A DNA stretch of 64,000 nucleotides from Pseudomonas palmensis (GCF_017848315.1 NZ_JAFKEC010000003.1:1-64000), one strand, 5' to 3'; counted from the stretch's first letter, positions 18,966 to 28,228 are shown. Notes: generated from the sequence alone by a model not told the origin. Program-made: numbers and translations.

Positions 18966-19598
18966 TTATTTGGCGGCGCGTTCCTTGGCAATCAGTTGGT
19001 CAGCAACGTTCAGTACGCCGTTCGGGCCACCTGCGGTGCCCAGGTCGAAGGTGTACTTGCCGTTGACGACCATGCTCGGAACGCCCTTGATGTTGTACTG
19101 CTTGGCAAGTTCCTTGGCCTGGTTGACCTGTCCCTTGATGGCGAACGAGTTGAAGGTGGCCAGGAACTTGTCCTTGTCCACACCCTGGGTGGCCAGGAAG
19201 TCGGCCATCTCTTCAGGCTTGGTCAGGTGCTTGCGCTGGTTCTGGATGGCATCGAACACGGCCGCATGCACCTTGTGCTCCACGCCCATGGCTTCCAGGG
19301 TCAGGAACATCTGCCCGTGGGCGTCCCATGGGCCGCCGAACATGGCGGGAATACGTTTGAAGTTCACGTCGTCAGGCAGCTTTTCGACCCACGGGTTGAT
19401 CGTCGGTTCAAAGCTGTAGCAATGCGGGCAGCCATACCAGAACAGCTCGACCACTTCGATCTTGCCAGGCTGGGACACCGGTACCGGGTTGCTCAGCTCG
19501 ACATATTCCTTGCCGGCGATCACAGGGTCTGCGGCCTGGACCGTCATACCGAAGGCGCTGGCGGCGACCAGCGCGGCGCCGAGAATCAGATTACGCAT
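18966..19598 (-). CDS. dsbA: Periplasmic thiol:disulfide oxidoreductase DsbA
   Basis: A 210-residue exported thioredoxin-fold protein: signal peptide ending VQAA (about residue 23), active site CPHC at residues 57-60 preceded by FWYG, and the cis-proline in KGVPSMVVNG. CPHC is the classic strongly oxidising DsbA motif. It puts disulfides into exported proteins, likely including the Cys-paired Ivy and DUF1161 proteins in this window. Transcription is leftward after the cytochrome c4 terminator. Confidence 0.95.
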   Translation of the reverse strand: MRNLILGAALVAASAFGMTVQAADPVIAGKEYVELSNPVPVSQPGKIEVVELFWYGCPHCYSFEPTINPWVEKLPDDVNFKRIPAMFGGPWDAHGQMFLTLEAMGVEHKVHAAVFDAIQNQRKHLTKPEEMADFLATQGVDKDKFLATFNSFAIKGQVNQAKELAKQYNIKGVPSMVVNGKYTFDLGTAGGPNGVLNVADQLIAKERAAK

Positions 19599-19694
19599 GC
19601 GTTACTCCTGAGCAGTGATGTGTCGCCTCGTCGCGACCTGGGTTCAGACAGGCCGGGGCAGGCCCGAGTTCGTTAGTGTAACGGCAGCGGGCAC

Positions 19695-19729
19695 AAAAAA
19701 GGGTGGCCCGGGCCACCCTTTTCATTTTT
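19695..19729 (-). terminator. Terminator after cytochrome c4
   Basis: A 10-bp perfect stem, AAGGGTGGCC-CG-GGCCACCCTT, followed by TTTTTT on the minus strand. The plus strand also has a T-rich tail, so it could act in both directions, but only the minus strand has a gene upstream. Confidence 0.93.
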
Positions 19730-19763
19730 GCGCCGCTGTATTAACCCAGCGTTAAACCGGGGC

Positions 19764-20381
19764 TCAGTGCAGGCCCTGGATGTAGCTGGACAACGCGTCG
19801 ATGTCCTTGTTGCTCAGCTTGCTGGCGATGGTGCGCATGGTGGTGGCATCGCCATCGTTGGTGCGGTTGCCTTCACGGAAGTCCGTCAGCTGCTTGGCCA
19901 CGTAGCTTGCGTGCTGACCACCCAGGTGCGGGAAGCCGGCGGCGGCAATGCCTGCGCCGTTGGGCGAGTGGCAACCGGTGCAGGCCGGCAGGCCTTTTTC
20001 CAGATCACCGCCGTTGAACAGTGCGCGACCACGCTCGACCAGCGCCGGGTCGGCGGCGCCCACGCTGCCTTTCTGGCTGGCGAAATAGGCCGCGATATCG
20101 GCCAGGTCCTGATCGTTGAACGCGGCCAGCATGCCGGTCATTTCCAGCACGGTACGTTTGCCCGACTTGATGTCGTGCAGTTGCTTCTCCAGGTATTTCT
20201 CGCCCTGGCCGGCCAGTTTCGGGAAATTCGGCGCCATGCTGTTGCCGTCGGGGTTGTGACACGCGCCACATATAGCGGTTTTTGCCTGACCGGCAGCAGC
20301 ATCCCCAACGATATTGCCGGCAGCGTTGGCAGCCCCGGTGATGCCTAAGGTCAACAGCAGACTCACGAATAGTTTGTTCAT
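19764..20381 (-). CDS. Diheme cytochrome c4
   Basis: A 205-residue exported protein with a signal peptide ending ANAAG (about residue 21) and two class I c-heme sites, CGACH at residues 38-42 and CTGCH in the second half. The two homologous domains and the length fit cytochrome c4, which passes electrons from bc1 or other donors to cbb3 and caa3-type oxidases. A caa3 operon lies 20 kb away in this window. It stands alone with its own terminator. Confidence 0.93.
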   Translation of the reverse strand: MNKLFVSLLLTLGITGAANAAGNIVGDAAAGQAKTAICGACHNPDGNSMAPNFPKLAGQGEKYLEKQLHDIKSGKRTVLEMTGMLAAFNDQDLADIAAYFASQKGSVGAADPALVERGRALFNGGDLEKGLPACTGCHSPNGAGIAAAGFPHLGGQHASYVAKQLTDFREGNRTNDGDATTMRTIASKLSNKDIDALSSYIQGLH

Positions 20382-20798
20382 CAGCTAATCCAACTACGGC
20401 TAAGGGTGAAAGAGTTATGTATCGAGGCAACCTGTCTTGTTGACTCACCCGGTCAGGGTGGCCTGATCGTCCTCGTTACTGCAGTCCATGCACAAACCAC
20501 GCGGCGGCATAGCCTTGAAACCCTGGGGAGCTGCTTCGACAGCCTCTGCGGTCCCTTATGTCAGGCGTGACTTCCACGCTGTAGGGATCCTGTGTAGCCT
20601 GAGCGCCGAATACGACCCTTTCAGGGTTGGGGCTGCACTGCGTCTACTGCGCAAGCTTGGTCAAGCAGCTCCCGTGCACATCCTCCTACGCTGGGATAAT
20701 GCGCACACAAAAACTGGGGCATTATATACTCCCGTGCCTGAAACGGAAACGACACCGCTTGCCGAGACCCCCTCGAGCAACGCCCAATCGGAAATACC
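20382..20798. other. Divergent promoter region between cytochrome c4 and engB
   Basis: A 417-base gap with no supported gene. For engB, possible -10 hexamers are GATAAT (near 20694) and TATACT (near 20734), neither with a convincing -35. The region also has short inverted repeats but no clear terminator or sRNA signature. Confidence 0.5.
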
Positions 20799-21431
20799 AT
20801 GCAAGTCAAAAACCCCATCCTCGGACTCTGCCAGCAGGCCAAATTCGCCCTCAGTGCCGCCAAAGTCGACCAGTGCCCGGACGACGAAGGTTTCGAAGTG
20901 GCCTTTGCCGGCCGCTCCAACGCCGGCAAGTCCAGCGCCCTCAACACCCTGACCCACGCGAGCCTGGCGCGCACCTCGAAAACCCCGGGGCGTACCCAGC
21001 TGTTGAATTTCTTCAGTCTGGACGACGATCGGCGTCTGGTCGACCTGCCGGGCTACGGTTATGCAAAGGTGCCGATCCCGCTCAAGCAGCACTGGCAGCG
21101 CCACCTGGAGGCCTACCTGGGCAGCCGGGAGAGCCTCAAGGGCCTGATCCTGATGATGGACGTGCGCCATCCCATGACCGACTTCGACAAGATGATGCTC
21201 GACTGGGCCGTGGCCAGCGGCATGCCGATGCACATCCTGCTGACCAAGGCCGACAAGCTGACCTTCGGCGCGGCCAAGGGCACGCTGCTCAAGGTACAGG
21301 CCGAAATCCGCAAGGGTTGGGGCGACAGCGTGACCATCCAGCTGTTCTCGGCGCCCAAGCGCCAGGGGCTGGAAGAGGCCTACACGGTACTGGCTCGCTG
21401 GCTGCAACTGCCGGACAAGCCCGCAGAATAA
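20799..21431 (+). CDS. engB: Ribosome-biogenesis GTPase EngB (YihA/YsxC)
   Basis: A 210-residue P-loop GTPase: G1 [13 protein letters not shown]2 GRTQL, G3 DLPGYGYA, G4 TKAD and the G5 region SAPKRQGL. It assists late assembly of the 50S subunit and is usually essential. It is convergent with polA, with ErsA between them, the same arrangement as polA-spf-yihA in enterobacteria. A GC-rich hairpin (GCCCGGC-AAAT-GCCGGGC, 21438-21454) follows the stop but is trailed by A residues, so it is not a good terminator in this direction. Confidence 0.94.
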   Translation: MQVKNPILGLCQQAKFALSAAKVDQCPDDEGFEVAFAGRSNAGKSSALNTLTHASLARTSKTPGRTQLLNFFSLDDDRRLVDLPGYGYAKVPIPLKQHWQRHLEAYLGSRESLKGLILMMDVRHPMTDFDKMMLDWAVASGMPMHILLTKADKLTFGAAKGTLLKVQAEIRKGWGDSVTIQLFSAPKRQGLEEAYTVLARWLQLPDKPAE

Positions 21432-21455
21432 GGGCTGCCCGGCAAATGCCGGGCA

Positions 21456-21585
21456 AAAAAAACCCCGGACTTCGTATGGGGAGGGGGAAGTTCGGGGTTC
21501 AAGTTCCGGACCGCTAGGGCGGGGTCCAGATATCTGCCAACACTTAACACAACATAGGAGCATCGAAGGGCTTCACCAGCCATTC
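21456..21585 (-). ncRNA. ersA: Small RNA ErsA (Spot 42-like position)
   Basis: About 130 nt, minus strand, between polA and convergent engB, the locus of Spot 42 in E. coli and ErsA in Pseudomonas. The 3' end is a strong terminator: CCCCGAACTTC pairs with GAAGTCCGGGG, followed by eight T. The loop contains the unpaired C-rich motif CCCCCTCCCC, suited to pairing with ribosome sites of target mRNAs such as algC. Ends are estimated from the terminator and promoter; the length agrees with the 132 nt I recall for P. aeruginosa ErsA. Expression should depend on AlgU. Confidence 0.85.
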
Positions 21586-21591
21586 AGTTAC

Positions 21592-21619
21592 TCTGAGTCG
21601 TGGTTCACCGGTTTAGTTC
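21592..21619 (-). promoter_or_regulatory. AlgU (sigma22)-type promoter of ErsA
   Basis: On the minus strand GAACTA, a 17-base spacer and TCAGA, close to the AlgU consensus GAACTT-N16/17-TCTGA. The predicted start is about 7 bases on, which gives an RNA of about 130 nt ending in the T-run. Confidence 0.7.
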
Positions 21620-21650
21620 CTCGGCGCGGGAAACTATTTTCCATAGGCCG

Positions 21651-21694
21651 AAAAAGCAGAAATTGCCGCGACCTTATGCCGCAGCAAATTTCTG
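21651..21694 (-). terminator. Probable polA terminator
   Basis: On the minus strand CAGAAATT and AATTTCTG form an 8-bp stem with a 22-base loop, followed by CTTTTTC. It lies 27 bases beyond the polA stop. The large loop lowers confidence. Confidence 0.65.
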
Positions 21695-21720
21695 TTTCTG
21701 GTAGGCGCCAAGCACGCTTT

Positions 21721-24501
21721 TCAGTGCGCCTCGTCCCAGTTCGCCCCCACGCCCACATCCACCACCAGCGGTACATCCAGCTGCGCGGCACCGCTCATGT
21801 GCACGCGAATCTCCTGCGCCACCTGTTCCACCAGGTCCTCGCGCACTTCCAGCACCAGTTCGTCGTGCACCTGCAGGATCACCCGGGCATCCAGCGCAGT
21901 GCTCGCCAGCCAGTTGTCCACCGTGACCATGGCGCGCTTGATGATGTCAGCTGCGGTGCCCTGCATCGGCGCGTTGATCGCGGTACGCTCGGCGCCAGCG
22001 CGCTCCTGCGGACGGTTGGAGTGAATGGTCGGCAGGTACAGGCGCCGCCCGAACAGCGTTTCCACGTAGCCCTGGTCGGCCGCCTGCTTGCGGGTGCGCT
22101 CCATGTAGTCGCGCACGCCCGGGTAGCGGGCAAAGTACACGTCGATGTAGGCCTTGGCCGTCTTGCTGTCGACGCCGATATCCTTGCCCAGCTTCTTTGC
22201 GCCCATGCCGTAGATCAGGCCGAAGTTGATCGCCTTGGCGCTGCGCCGCTGGTCGGAGGTCACGTCGCCAAGCTCCACCTTGAACACTTCGGCCGCGGTG
22301 GCAGTGTGCACGTCCAGGCCGTTGCGGAAGGCGCTGAGCAGGCCCTCGTCCTTGGCCAGGTGGGCCATGATGCGCAGCTCGATCTGCGAGTAGTCCGCCG
22401 CCAGCAATTTGTAGCCGGGCGCCGCGATGAAGGCCTGGCGAATGCGCCGGCCCTCGGCGGTACGCACCGGGATGTTCTGCAGGTTCGGGTCGCTGGACGA
22501 CAGGCGGCCGGTGGCAGCCACCGCCTGCTGGTAGGAAGTGTGGATGCGCCCGGTACGCGGGTTGATCTGCTCGGGCAGGCGGTCGGTGTAGGTGCTCTTG
22601 AGCTTGCTCATGGAGCGGTACTGCATCAGCACCTTGGGCAGCGGGAAGCCTTCCTCGGCCAGCGCCTCGAGGGCTTCTTCAGCCGTCGACGGCTGGCCCT
22701 TGGGGGTCTTCTTCAGTACCGGCAGGCCGAACTTGTCATAAAGGATGGCGCCCAGCTGCCTGGGCGAACCCAGGTTGAACGGCTCGCCCGCCAGCTCGAT
22801 GGCCTCGCGCTCCAGCGCGTCCATCTTGTCGCCCAGCTCGCCGCTCTGGATCCTGAGCAGGTCGGCATCCACCAGCGCGCCCTCGCGCTCGATACGCGCC
22901 AGCACCGGCACCAGCGGCATCTCGATATCGCTCAGCACGCTGGCCAGGCTTGGCAGCGCCGCCAGCTCGGCGTGCAGCTTGTGGTGCAGGCGCAGGGTGA
23001 TGTCGGCATCTTCGGCGGCGTAGGGGCCGGCCTTGTCCAGGTGGATCTGGTTGAAGGTCAGCTGCTTGGCACCCTTGCCGGCAATGTCGGTGAAGCCGAT
23101 GGTGGTGTGGTCCAGGTACTTCTTGGCCAGGCTGTCCATGTCGTGGCGGGTGGCCGTGGAATTCAGCACATAGGATTCGAGCATGGTGTCGAAGGCCACC
23201 CCACGCACGGTGATGCCCGCGCAGTTGGCCAGGATGTTGATGTCGTACTTGGCGTGCTGCCCGACCTTGGCCTTGTTCGGGTCTTCCAGCAGCGGCTTGA
23301 GCGCGTTCAGCACCAGCTCGCGGTCCAGCTGCTGCGGGGCGCCTTCGTAGTCGTGTGCCAGCGGGATGTAGGCGGCCTCATGGGGCTTGACCGCAAACGA
23401 CAGGCCGACCAGCTGGGCCTGCTGTGCATCGACCCCGGTGGTTTCGGTATCGAATGCGAACAGCTCGGCGTCCTTGAGCTTTTGCAGCCACACGTCGAAA
23501 CGTGCCTTGTCCAGAATGGTTTCATAGGCGGCCTCGACAGGGGCTACCGGCTCGGCAACGGCCACCGGGGGCGCCTCGGCGTCGGGTGTGGCGGCAGGGG
23601 GCGGGGCGAGCTCCAGGCGCTTGTTCTCGCGCTGAACTTCGTCGATCCAGCCCTTGAACTCGAGTTCGGTGTACAGCTGCAGCAGCGTTTCGCGGTCAGG
23701 TTCGCCCAGGTGCAGGTCGTCCAGCCCGACCTCCAGCGGCACGTCGACCTTGATCGTGGCCAGCTGGTACGACAGGAACGCCAGCTCCTTGTGCTCCAGC
23801 AGCTTGGCCGGCAGGGTCTTGGCCCCGCGGATCGGCAGGCTCGGCACCAGGTCGAGATTCTCGTACAGCTCCTTGATACCGCCATTGACGCCCACCAGCA
23901 GGCCGACGGCGGTCTTCTCGCCCACGCCCTTGACCCCGGGGATGTTGTCGGATGAGTCGCCCATCAGCGCCAGCAGGTCGATGATCTGCTCGGGTGCGAC
24001 GCCGAACTTCTCCTTCACGCCCTCGATGTCCATCGACGAGCCCGACATGGTATTGACCAGGGTAATGTGCGCATCCACCAGCTGGGCCATGTCCTTGTCA
24101 CCGGTGGAGATCACCACCGGGCGGGTCGCCGCGGCGCTGCTGCGGGCCAGGGTGCCGATCACGTCGTCGGCCTCGACCCCCTCCACGCACAGCAGCGGGA
24201 AGCCCAGCGCCTTGACGCTGGCGTGCAGCGGCTCGATCTGCACACGCATGTCGTCGGGCATGCTCGGCCGGTTGGCCTTGTACTCGGCGTACATCTCATC
24301 GCGAAAGGTGCCGCCCTTGGCGTCGAACACCACCGCGAAGGGGCTGTCCGGGTACTGCTTGCGCAGGCTCCTGAGCATGTTCAGCACACCCTTCACCGCG
24401 CCGGTGGGCATGCCCTTGGAGTTGGTCAGCGGTGGCAGCGCGTGGAACGCGCGGTACAGGTAGGACGAACCGTCCACCAGGACGAGGGGAGCTTGGCTCA
24501 T
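21721..24501 (-). CDS. polA: DNA polymerase I
   Basis: A 926-residue polymerase starting at MSQAPLVLVDGSSYLYRAF. The 5'-3' exonuclease domain (1-290) has AYKANRPSMP and GDKDMAQLV. The 3'-5' exonuclease domain (about 310-500) keeps its catalytic FDTETTG, so proofreading is intact. The polymerase domain (520-926) has motif A DYSQIELRIMAHL, motif B RRSAKAINFGLIYGMG and motif C QVHDELVLEV. It fills gaps and removes RNA primers. ATG 24501 is chosen because homologues begin there; the TTG seven codons upstream has no better ribosome site. Divergent from the DUF2782 gene. Confidence 0.96.
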   Translation of the reverse strand: MSQAPLVLVDGSSYLYRAFHALPPLTNSKGMPTGAVKGVLNMLRSLRKQYPDSPFAVVFDAKGGTFRDEMYAEYKANRPSMPDDMRVQIEPLHASVKALGFPLLCVEGVEADDVIGTLARSSAAATRPVVISTGDKDMAQLVDAHITLVNTMSGSSMDIEGVKEKFGVAPEQIIDLLALMGDSSDNIPGVKGVGEKTAVGLLVGVNGGIKELYENLDLVPSLPIRGAKTLPAKLLEHKELAFLSYQLATIKVDVPLEVGLDDLHLGEPDRETLLQLYTELEFKGWIDEVQRENKRLELAPPPAATPDAEAPPVAVAEPVAPVEAAYETILDKARFDVWLQKLKDAELFAFDTETTGVDAQQAQLVGLSFAVKPHEAAYIPLAHDYEGAPQQLDRELVLNALKPLLEDPNKAKVGQHAKYDINILANCAGITVRGVAFDTMLESYVLNSTATRHDMDSLAKKYLDHTTIGFTDIAGKGAKQLTFNQIHLDKAGPYAAEDADITLRLHHKLHAELAALPSLASVLSDIEMPLVPVLARIEREGALVDADLLRIQSGELGDKMDALEREAIELAGEPFNLGSPRQLGAILYDKFGLPVLKKTPKGQPSTAEEALEALAEEGFPLPKVLMQYRSMSKLKSTYTDRLPEQINPRTGRIHTSYQQAVAATGRLSSSDPNLQNIPVRTAEGRRIRQAFIAAPGYKLLAADYSQIELRIMAHLAKDEGLLSAFRNGLDVHTATAAEVFKVELGDVTSDQRRSAKAINFGLIYGMGAKKLGKDIGVDSKTAKAYIDVYFARYPGVRDYMERTRKQAADQGYVETLFGRRLYLPTIHSNRPQERAGAERTAINAPMQGTAADIIKRAMVTVDNWLASTALDARVILQVHDELVLEVREDLVEQVAQEIRVHMSGAAQLDVPLVVDVGVGANWDEAH

Positions 24502-24575
24502 GAGCAGAATCAACCTTTTCAACGGGCCCGGCGCTAGAATGTCCGGAACATTGACGACAAAGGGACAAGGTTATC

Positions 24576-24863
24576 ATGCGTAGACTAAATCGCCTGTTGC
24601 TGCTCGGTGTGTTGGCTGCCGCTCCACTGGTAGCCAATGCGGCGGATGAAGCGCCTTCGGCCGATCCGGATGTAACCATTCGCACGGAAGGCGACAAGAC
24701 CATCCAGGAATACCGCCAGAACGGTTTCCTGTATGCCATCAAGGTCACCCCCAAAGGGGGCAAGCCTTACTTTCTGGTGCGCGCAGACGGCTCGGAAGGC
24801 AACTTCATCCGTTCCGACCAACCCGACATGCTGATTCCTTCCTGGAAAATCTTCGAGTGGTAA
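24576..24863 (+). CDS. DUF2782 small exported protein
   Basis: A 95-residue protein with a signal peptide (MRRLNRLLLLGVLAAAPLVA, cleavage about residue 22). The mature part has PDVTIRTEGDKTIQEYRQNG and ends RSDQPDMLIPSWKIFEW. This matches DUF2782, a small periplasmic family of gammaproteobacteria with no known function. It sits between divergent polA and downstream thrB. A stem-loop separates it from thrB, so the two may be co-transcribed with attenuation. Confidence 0.85.
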   Translation: MRRLNRLLLLGVLAAAPLVANAADEAPSADPDVTIRTEGDKTIQEYRQNGFLYAIKVTPKGGKPYFLVRADGSEGNFIRSDQPDMLIPSWKIFEW

Positions 24864-24885
24864 TGCGGGCCCCTACCATCCACCT

Positions 24886-24907
24886 GGCACTTCCTGCGGG
24901 AAGTGCC
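24886..24907 (+). other. Stem-loop between DUF2782 and thrB
   Basis: GGCACTTCC-TGCG-GGAAGTGCC, a 9-bp perfect stem, 20 bases before thrB. A TTTTT run follows only 14 bases later, so termination is possible but not canonical; it could instead shape the thrB leader. Confidence 0.5.
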
Positions 24908-24927
24908 CGAATGAGCAGTTTTTGACC

Positions 24928-25878
24928 ATGTCTGTCTTCACCCCACTGACCCGGCCCGAGCTGGAAACCTTTCTGGCGCCCTATGGACTGGGTCGCCTGC
25001 GGGACTTCCAGGGAATTGCCGCCGGCACCGAGAACAGCAACTTCTTCGTCAGCCTCGAACAGGGTGAGTTCGTGCTGACACTGGTCGAACGCGGGCCGAT
25101 CCAGGACCTGCCGTTCTTCATCGAACTGCTCGACGTGCTGCACGAGGCCGACCTGCCGGTGCCCTACGCGCTGCGCACCCGCGACGGCGTGGCCCTGCGC
25201 GAGCTGGCCGGCAAGCCGGCGCTGCTGCAGCCGCGCCTGCCGGGCAAGCACATCAAGGTGGCGAACAACCAGCATTGCGTACAGGTGGGCGAACTGCTCG
25301 GCCACCTGCACACCGCGACCCAGCACAAGGTGCTGGAGCGCAAGACCGACCGTGGCCTGGACTGGATGCTGGCGACCGGCGCCGAACTGATGCCGCGCCT
25401 GAACCCGACGCAACAGGCGCTGCTGCAGGGCTGCCTGGACGAGATCGTCGCGCACCAGGGCCAGATCATGGCGCTGCCGCGGGCCAACCTGCACGCCGAC
25501 CTGTTCCGCGACAACGCCTTGTTCGAAGGCACCCACCTGACCGGGCTGATCGATTTCTACAATGCGTGCTCCGGGCCGATGCTGTATGACCTGGCGATCA
25601 CCCTGAACGACTGGTGCTGCGACGATGCCGGGCAGATCGACCCGCCGCGGGCGCGGGCGTTGCTCGGTGCGTATGCCGCGCTGCGCCCGTTCACCGCAGC
25701 CGAGGCACACCTGTGGCCGGTGATGTTGCGGGTGGCCTGCGTGCGGTTCTGGCTGTCGCGGCTGATTGCGGCCGAGTCGTTTGCCGGGATGGACGTGCTG
25801 ATTCACGACCCGGCGGATTTCGAGGTGCGCCTGGCGGCGCGTCGGCAGGTGGACATCGCCCTGCCGTTCGCGTTGTAA
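24928..25878 (+). CDS. thrB: Homoserine kinase, APH-fold (ThrB2 type)
   Basis: A 316-residue kinase of the aminoglycoside-phosphotransferase fold, not the GHMP ThrB of E. coli. The Brenner-type loop is NLHADLFRDNALFEG, and the metal Asp lies in GLIDFYNACSG. The opening FTPLTRPELETFLAPYGLG is typical of Pseudomonas homoserine kinases. It phosphorylates homoserine in threonine synthesis. ATG 24928 is preferred over the TTG two codons earlier. A REP pair follows the stop. Confidence 0.9.
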   Translation: MSVFTPLTRPELETFLAPYGLGRLRDFQGIAAGTENSNFFVSLEQGEFVLTLVERGPIQDLPFFIELLDVLHEADLPVPYALRTRDGVALRELAGKPALLQPRLPGKHIKVANNQHCVQVGELLGHLHTATQHKVLERKTDRGLDWMLATGAELMPRLNPTQQALLQGCLDEIVAHQGQIMALPRANLHADLFRDNALFEGTHLTGLIDFYNACSGPMLYDLAITLNDWCCDDAGQIDPPRARALLGAYAALRPFTAAEAHLWPVMLRVACVRFWLSRLIAAESFAGMDVLIHDPADFEVRLAARRQVDIALPFAL

Positions 25879-25895
25879 CTGAGCCACGCCTCTCT

Positions 25896-25970
25896 AGGCA
25901 GGAGCCGGCCTTGCCGGCGGAGCCGTTGGGCTGCAGCGCAGCCCTTCGCCGGCAAGGCCGGCTCCTACAG
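25896..25970. repeat. REP pair
   Basis: Arms ggagccggccttgccggcgg and ttcgccggcaaggccggctc, inverted, in the convergent gap between thrB and znuA. The spacer is itself a short palindrome (gggctgcagcgcagccc). Confidence 0.88.
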
Positions 25971-25979
25971 ATCAGTGGG

Positions 25980-26909
25980 TCAGAGCTTTTCCAGGCACCC
26001 CGCCAACCCATTCCCCAGGTTCTCCAGCAACCGCTCATAGCCATTGGCATCCGCTGGCATCGTGCCGCCCAGCGCATCCAGCTCGGCCAGCGTCACCGGC
26101 AACCCCGCTGTCAGCGTTTCGGCCAGCCGCGGGCGCAGCGGCGGCTCGCTGAATACACAGGTCTTGCCCACTTCCTGCAGGCGCTTGCGCATCGCGGCCA
26201 CGTGCTGCGCGCCCGGCTGCACCTCCGCCGCCACACTGAACACGCCGGTGTGCTTGAGCCCGTAGGCCGCCTCGAAGTAATCGAAGGCTTCATGGAAGAC
26301 AAAGTACGGCTTGCCCGCAACAGCGCTCACCCGCGCCTTGAGCCGCGCATCCAGTGCATCCAGGCGCTCGCCGAATGCCTTGGCGTTGGCGGTGTAGCGC
26401 GCCTGGTTCTGCGGATCGGCCGCGCCCAGGTCCGCCGCCATCTTCGCCGCAATCACCCGCGCGTTCACCGACGACAACCACAGGTGCGCATCCAGGCTGC
26501 CTGGGCGGTGGTCATGGTCGTGCTCGTCGGCGTCTTGCGCGTGGGAATGGCTGTCCTCGCCAAAATGGCGCAAGGTCAGGCCCGGCAGGTTCTGCACCGC
26601 CACCGTCGGCTTGCTGCGGCTACCCAGCACACGGGGCAGAAAACCCTCCATGTCCGGGCCGATCCAGTACAGCAAGTCCACCTGGCCCACCTTGCGCACA
26701 TCGGAAGGGCGCAAGGCGTAATGGTGCGGCGAAGCGCCCGGTGGCAGCAGCACATCCGGCGTACCGACACCGTCCTGCACCGCTGCGGCGATCAGCTGCA
26801 GCGGCTTGATGCTGGTCAGCACCTGAACCTCGGCCTGCGCCGGGGTCATCAACAGGCTGCTTGTGACAAAAGCGACAAAAAGGGCAAAAAATCGGGACAC
26901 GATAGGCAC
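25980..26909 (-). CDS. znuA: Zinc ABC transporter periplasmic binding protein ZnuA
   Basis: A 309-residue cluster A-I binding protein: signal peptide ending PAQAE (about residue 27), zinc His in ASPHHYALRPSD, a short acidic-His loop HSHAQDADEHDHDH, the second His in AHLWLS and the third in FVFHEAFDYFE. It captures zinc for ZnuBC. The GTG start at 26909 is the longest likely one; an in-frame GTG three codons on would also keep the signal peptide. Divergent from zur-znuC-znuB with a Zur box between. Confidence 0.92.
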   Translation of the reverse strand: MPIVSRFFALFVAFVTSSLLMTPAQAEVQVLTSIKPLQLIAAAVQDGVGTPDVLLPPGASPHHYALRPSDVRKVGQVDLLYWIGPDMEGFLPRVLGSRSKPTVAVQNLPGLTLRHFGEDSHSHAQDADEHDHDHRPGSLDAHLWLSSVNARVIAAKMAADLGAADPQNQARYTANAKAFGERLDALDARLKARVSAVAGKPYFVFHEAFDYFEAAYGLKHTGVFSVAAEVQPGAQHVAAMRKRLQEVGKTCVFSEPPLRPRLAETLTAGLPVTLAELDALGGTMPADANGYERLLENLGNGLAGCLEKL

Positions 26910-26927
26910 TCATCGGGGCAGGAACGG

Positions 26928-26940
26928 GTAACATAATAAC
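26928..26940. promoter_or_regulatory. Zur box
   Basis: GTAACATAATAAC (GTTATTATGTTAC on the other strand) is close to the GTTAT-N-ATAAC type palindrome of gammaproteobacterial Zur. It lies between znuA and zur and so could repress both directions when zinc is sufficient. Confidence 0.7.
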
Positions 26941-26966
26941 GTCTCTCAACAGAACCGTCGCTGCCC

Positions 26967-27449
26967 ATGCCCAATACCCCGCTGGCCAACCGTCCCCACG
27001 ACCACTCCCACTGCGTGCACAGCGCGCTGGCCGAGGCCGATGCGCTGTGCGCGCGTCAGGGCCTGCGCCTGACCGCCCTGCGCCGCCGCGTGCTGGAGCT
27101 GGTATGGCAAAGCCACAAGCCGCTGGGCGCCTACGACATCCTTGCCGTGCTCAGCGAGCAGGACGGCCGCCGCGCCGCACCGCCCACCGTGTACCGCGCA
27201 CTGGATTTCCTGCTGGAAAACAGCCTGGTGCACCGCATTGCGTCGCTCAATGCCTTCATGGGCTGCAGCCACCCCGAGCATGCCCACCAGGGCCAGTTCC
27301 TGATCTGCCGCCAATGCCACGTGGCAATCGAACTGGAGCAAGCCTCCATCAGCGACGCCATCGTGGCCAGCGCCAATGATGTGGGTTTCAGTGTCGAGAC
27401 CCAGACCGTCGAAGTGGTCGGTCTGTGCGGCACCTGCCGGAGCGCCTGA
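26967..27449 (+). CDS. zur: Zinc uptake regulator Zur (Fur family)
   Basis: A 160-residue Fur-family repressor. The winged helix (about 25-95) includes [14 protein letters not shown]. The dimerisation domain has the structural zinc motif CRQC with CGTC at the C-terminus, and the regulatory His/Cys in [11 protein letters not shown]. The context with znuABC and the box upstream assigns it to zinc. It overlaps znuC by one base (TGATG). Confidence 0.93.
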   Translation: MPNTPLANRPHDHSHCVHSALAEADALCARQGLRLTALRRRVLELVWQSHKPLGAYDILAVLSEQDGRRAAPPTVYRALDFLLENSLVHRIASLNAFMGCSHPEHAHQGQFLICRQCHVAIELEQASISDAIVASANDVGFSVETQTVEVVGLCGTCRSA

Positions 27450-28228
27450 TGAGCAACGCGTTGATCCGCCTCGAGCAGGTGGGCGTCACCTTCGGCGGCC
27501 AGGCCGTGCTCGACAGCATCGACCTGTGCGTGGAGCCCGGGCAGATCGTGACCCTGATCGGCCCCAACGGCGCCGGCAAGACCACCCTGGTGCGCGCCGT
27601 ACTCGGCCTGCTGGCGCCGCATACCGGCAGCGTATGGCGCAAGCCGCGACTGCGCATCGGCTACATGCCGCAGAAGATCCAGGTGGACGCCACCTTGCCG
27701 CTGTCGGTACTGCGCTTTCTGCGCCTGGTGCCGGGCGTTGACCGTAAGACAGCACTGGCGGCCCTCAACGAAGTGGGCGCCGAACACGTCATCGACAGCC
27801 CCATCCAGACCGTGTCCGGCGGTGAGATGCAGCGGGTGCTGCTGGCCCGCGCGCTGCTGCGCAAGCCAGAACTGCTGGTGCTCGACGAGCCGGTACAGGG
27901 CGTCGACGTGGCCGGTCAGGCCGAGCTCTACAGCCTGATCACGCGCCTGCGCGACCGCTACGGCTGCGGCGTGCTGATGGTTTCCCACGACTTGCACCTG
28001 GTGATGAGCACCACCGATCAGGTGGTGTGCCTCAACCGCCACGTGTGCTGCTCGGGCCACCCGGAGCAGGTCAGCGGCGACCCGGCCTTCGTCGAGCTGT
28101 TCGGCAACAACGCGCCAAGCCTGGCGATCTACCACCATCATCACGACCACGCCCACGACCTGCACGGGTCGGTGGTCACCCCGGCCCCTGGTGGGCATGT
28201 ACACGGAGACCACTGCAAGCATGGCTGA
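27449..28228 (+). CDS. znuC: Zinc ABC transporter ATPase ZnuC
   Basis: A 259-residue ATPase: Walker [10 protein letters not shown], signature [16 protein letters not shown], Walker [12 protein letters not shown], switch His in VSHDL. The C-terminal tail is histidine-rich ([13 protein letters not shown], then [10 protein letters not shown]), usual for ZnuC and possibly a zinc buffer. ATG 27449 overlaps the zur stop and is chosen over an upstream frame inside zur. Confidence 0.94.
   Translation: MSNALIRLEQVGVTFGGQAVLDSIDLCVEPGQIVTLIGPNGAGKTTLVRAVLGLLAPHTGSVWRKPRLRIGYMPQKIQVDATLPLSVLRFLRLVPGVDRKTALAALNEVGAEHVIDSPIQTVSGGEMQRVLLARALLRKPELLVLDEPVQGVDVAGQAELYSLITRLRDRYGCGVLMVSHDLHLVMSTTDQVVCLNRHVCCSGHPEQVSGDPAFVELFGNNAPSLAIYHHHHDHAHDLHGSVVTPAPGGHVHGDHCKHG

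Noticed and set aside
20488..20952. A 154-residue plus-strand frame ahead of engB
   Set aside because: It overlaps the engB start in another frame, lacks a ribosome site and shows no protein pattern.
21438..21454. Hairpin after engB as its terminator
   Set aside because: The stem is followed by A residues on the plus strand. The T-run belongs to the ErsA terminator on the minus strand.
21676..23955. A 759-residue plus-strand frame opposite polA
   Set aside because: It has no recognisable domain, has typical shadow composition, and overlaps a fully conserved polymerase gene.
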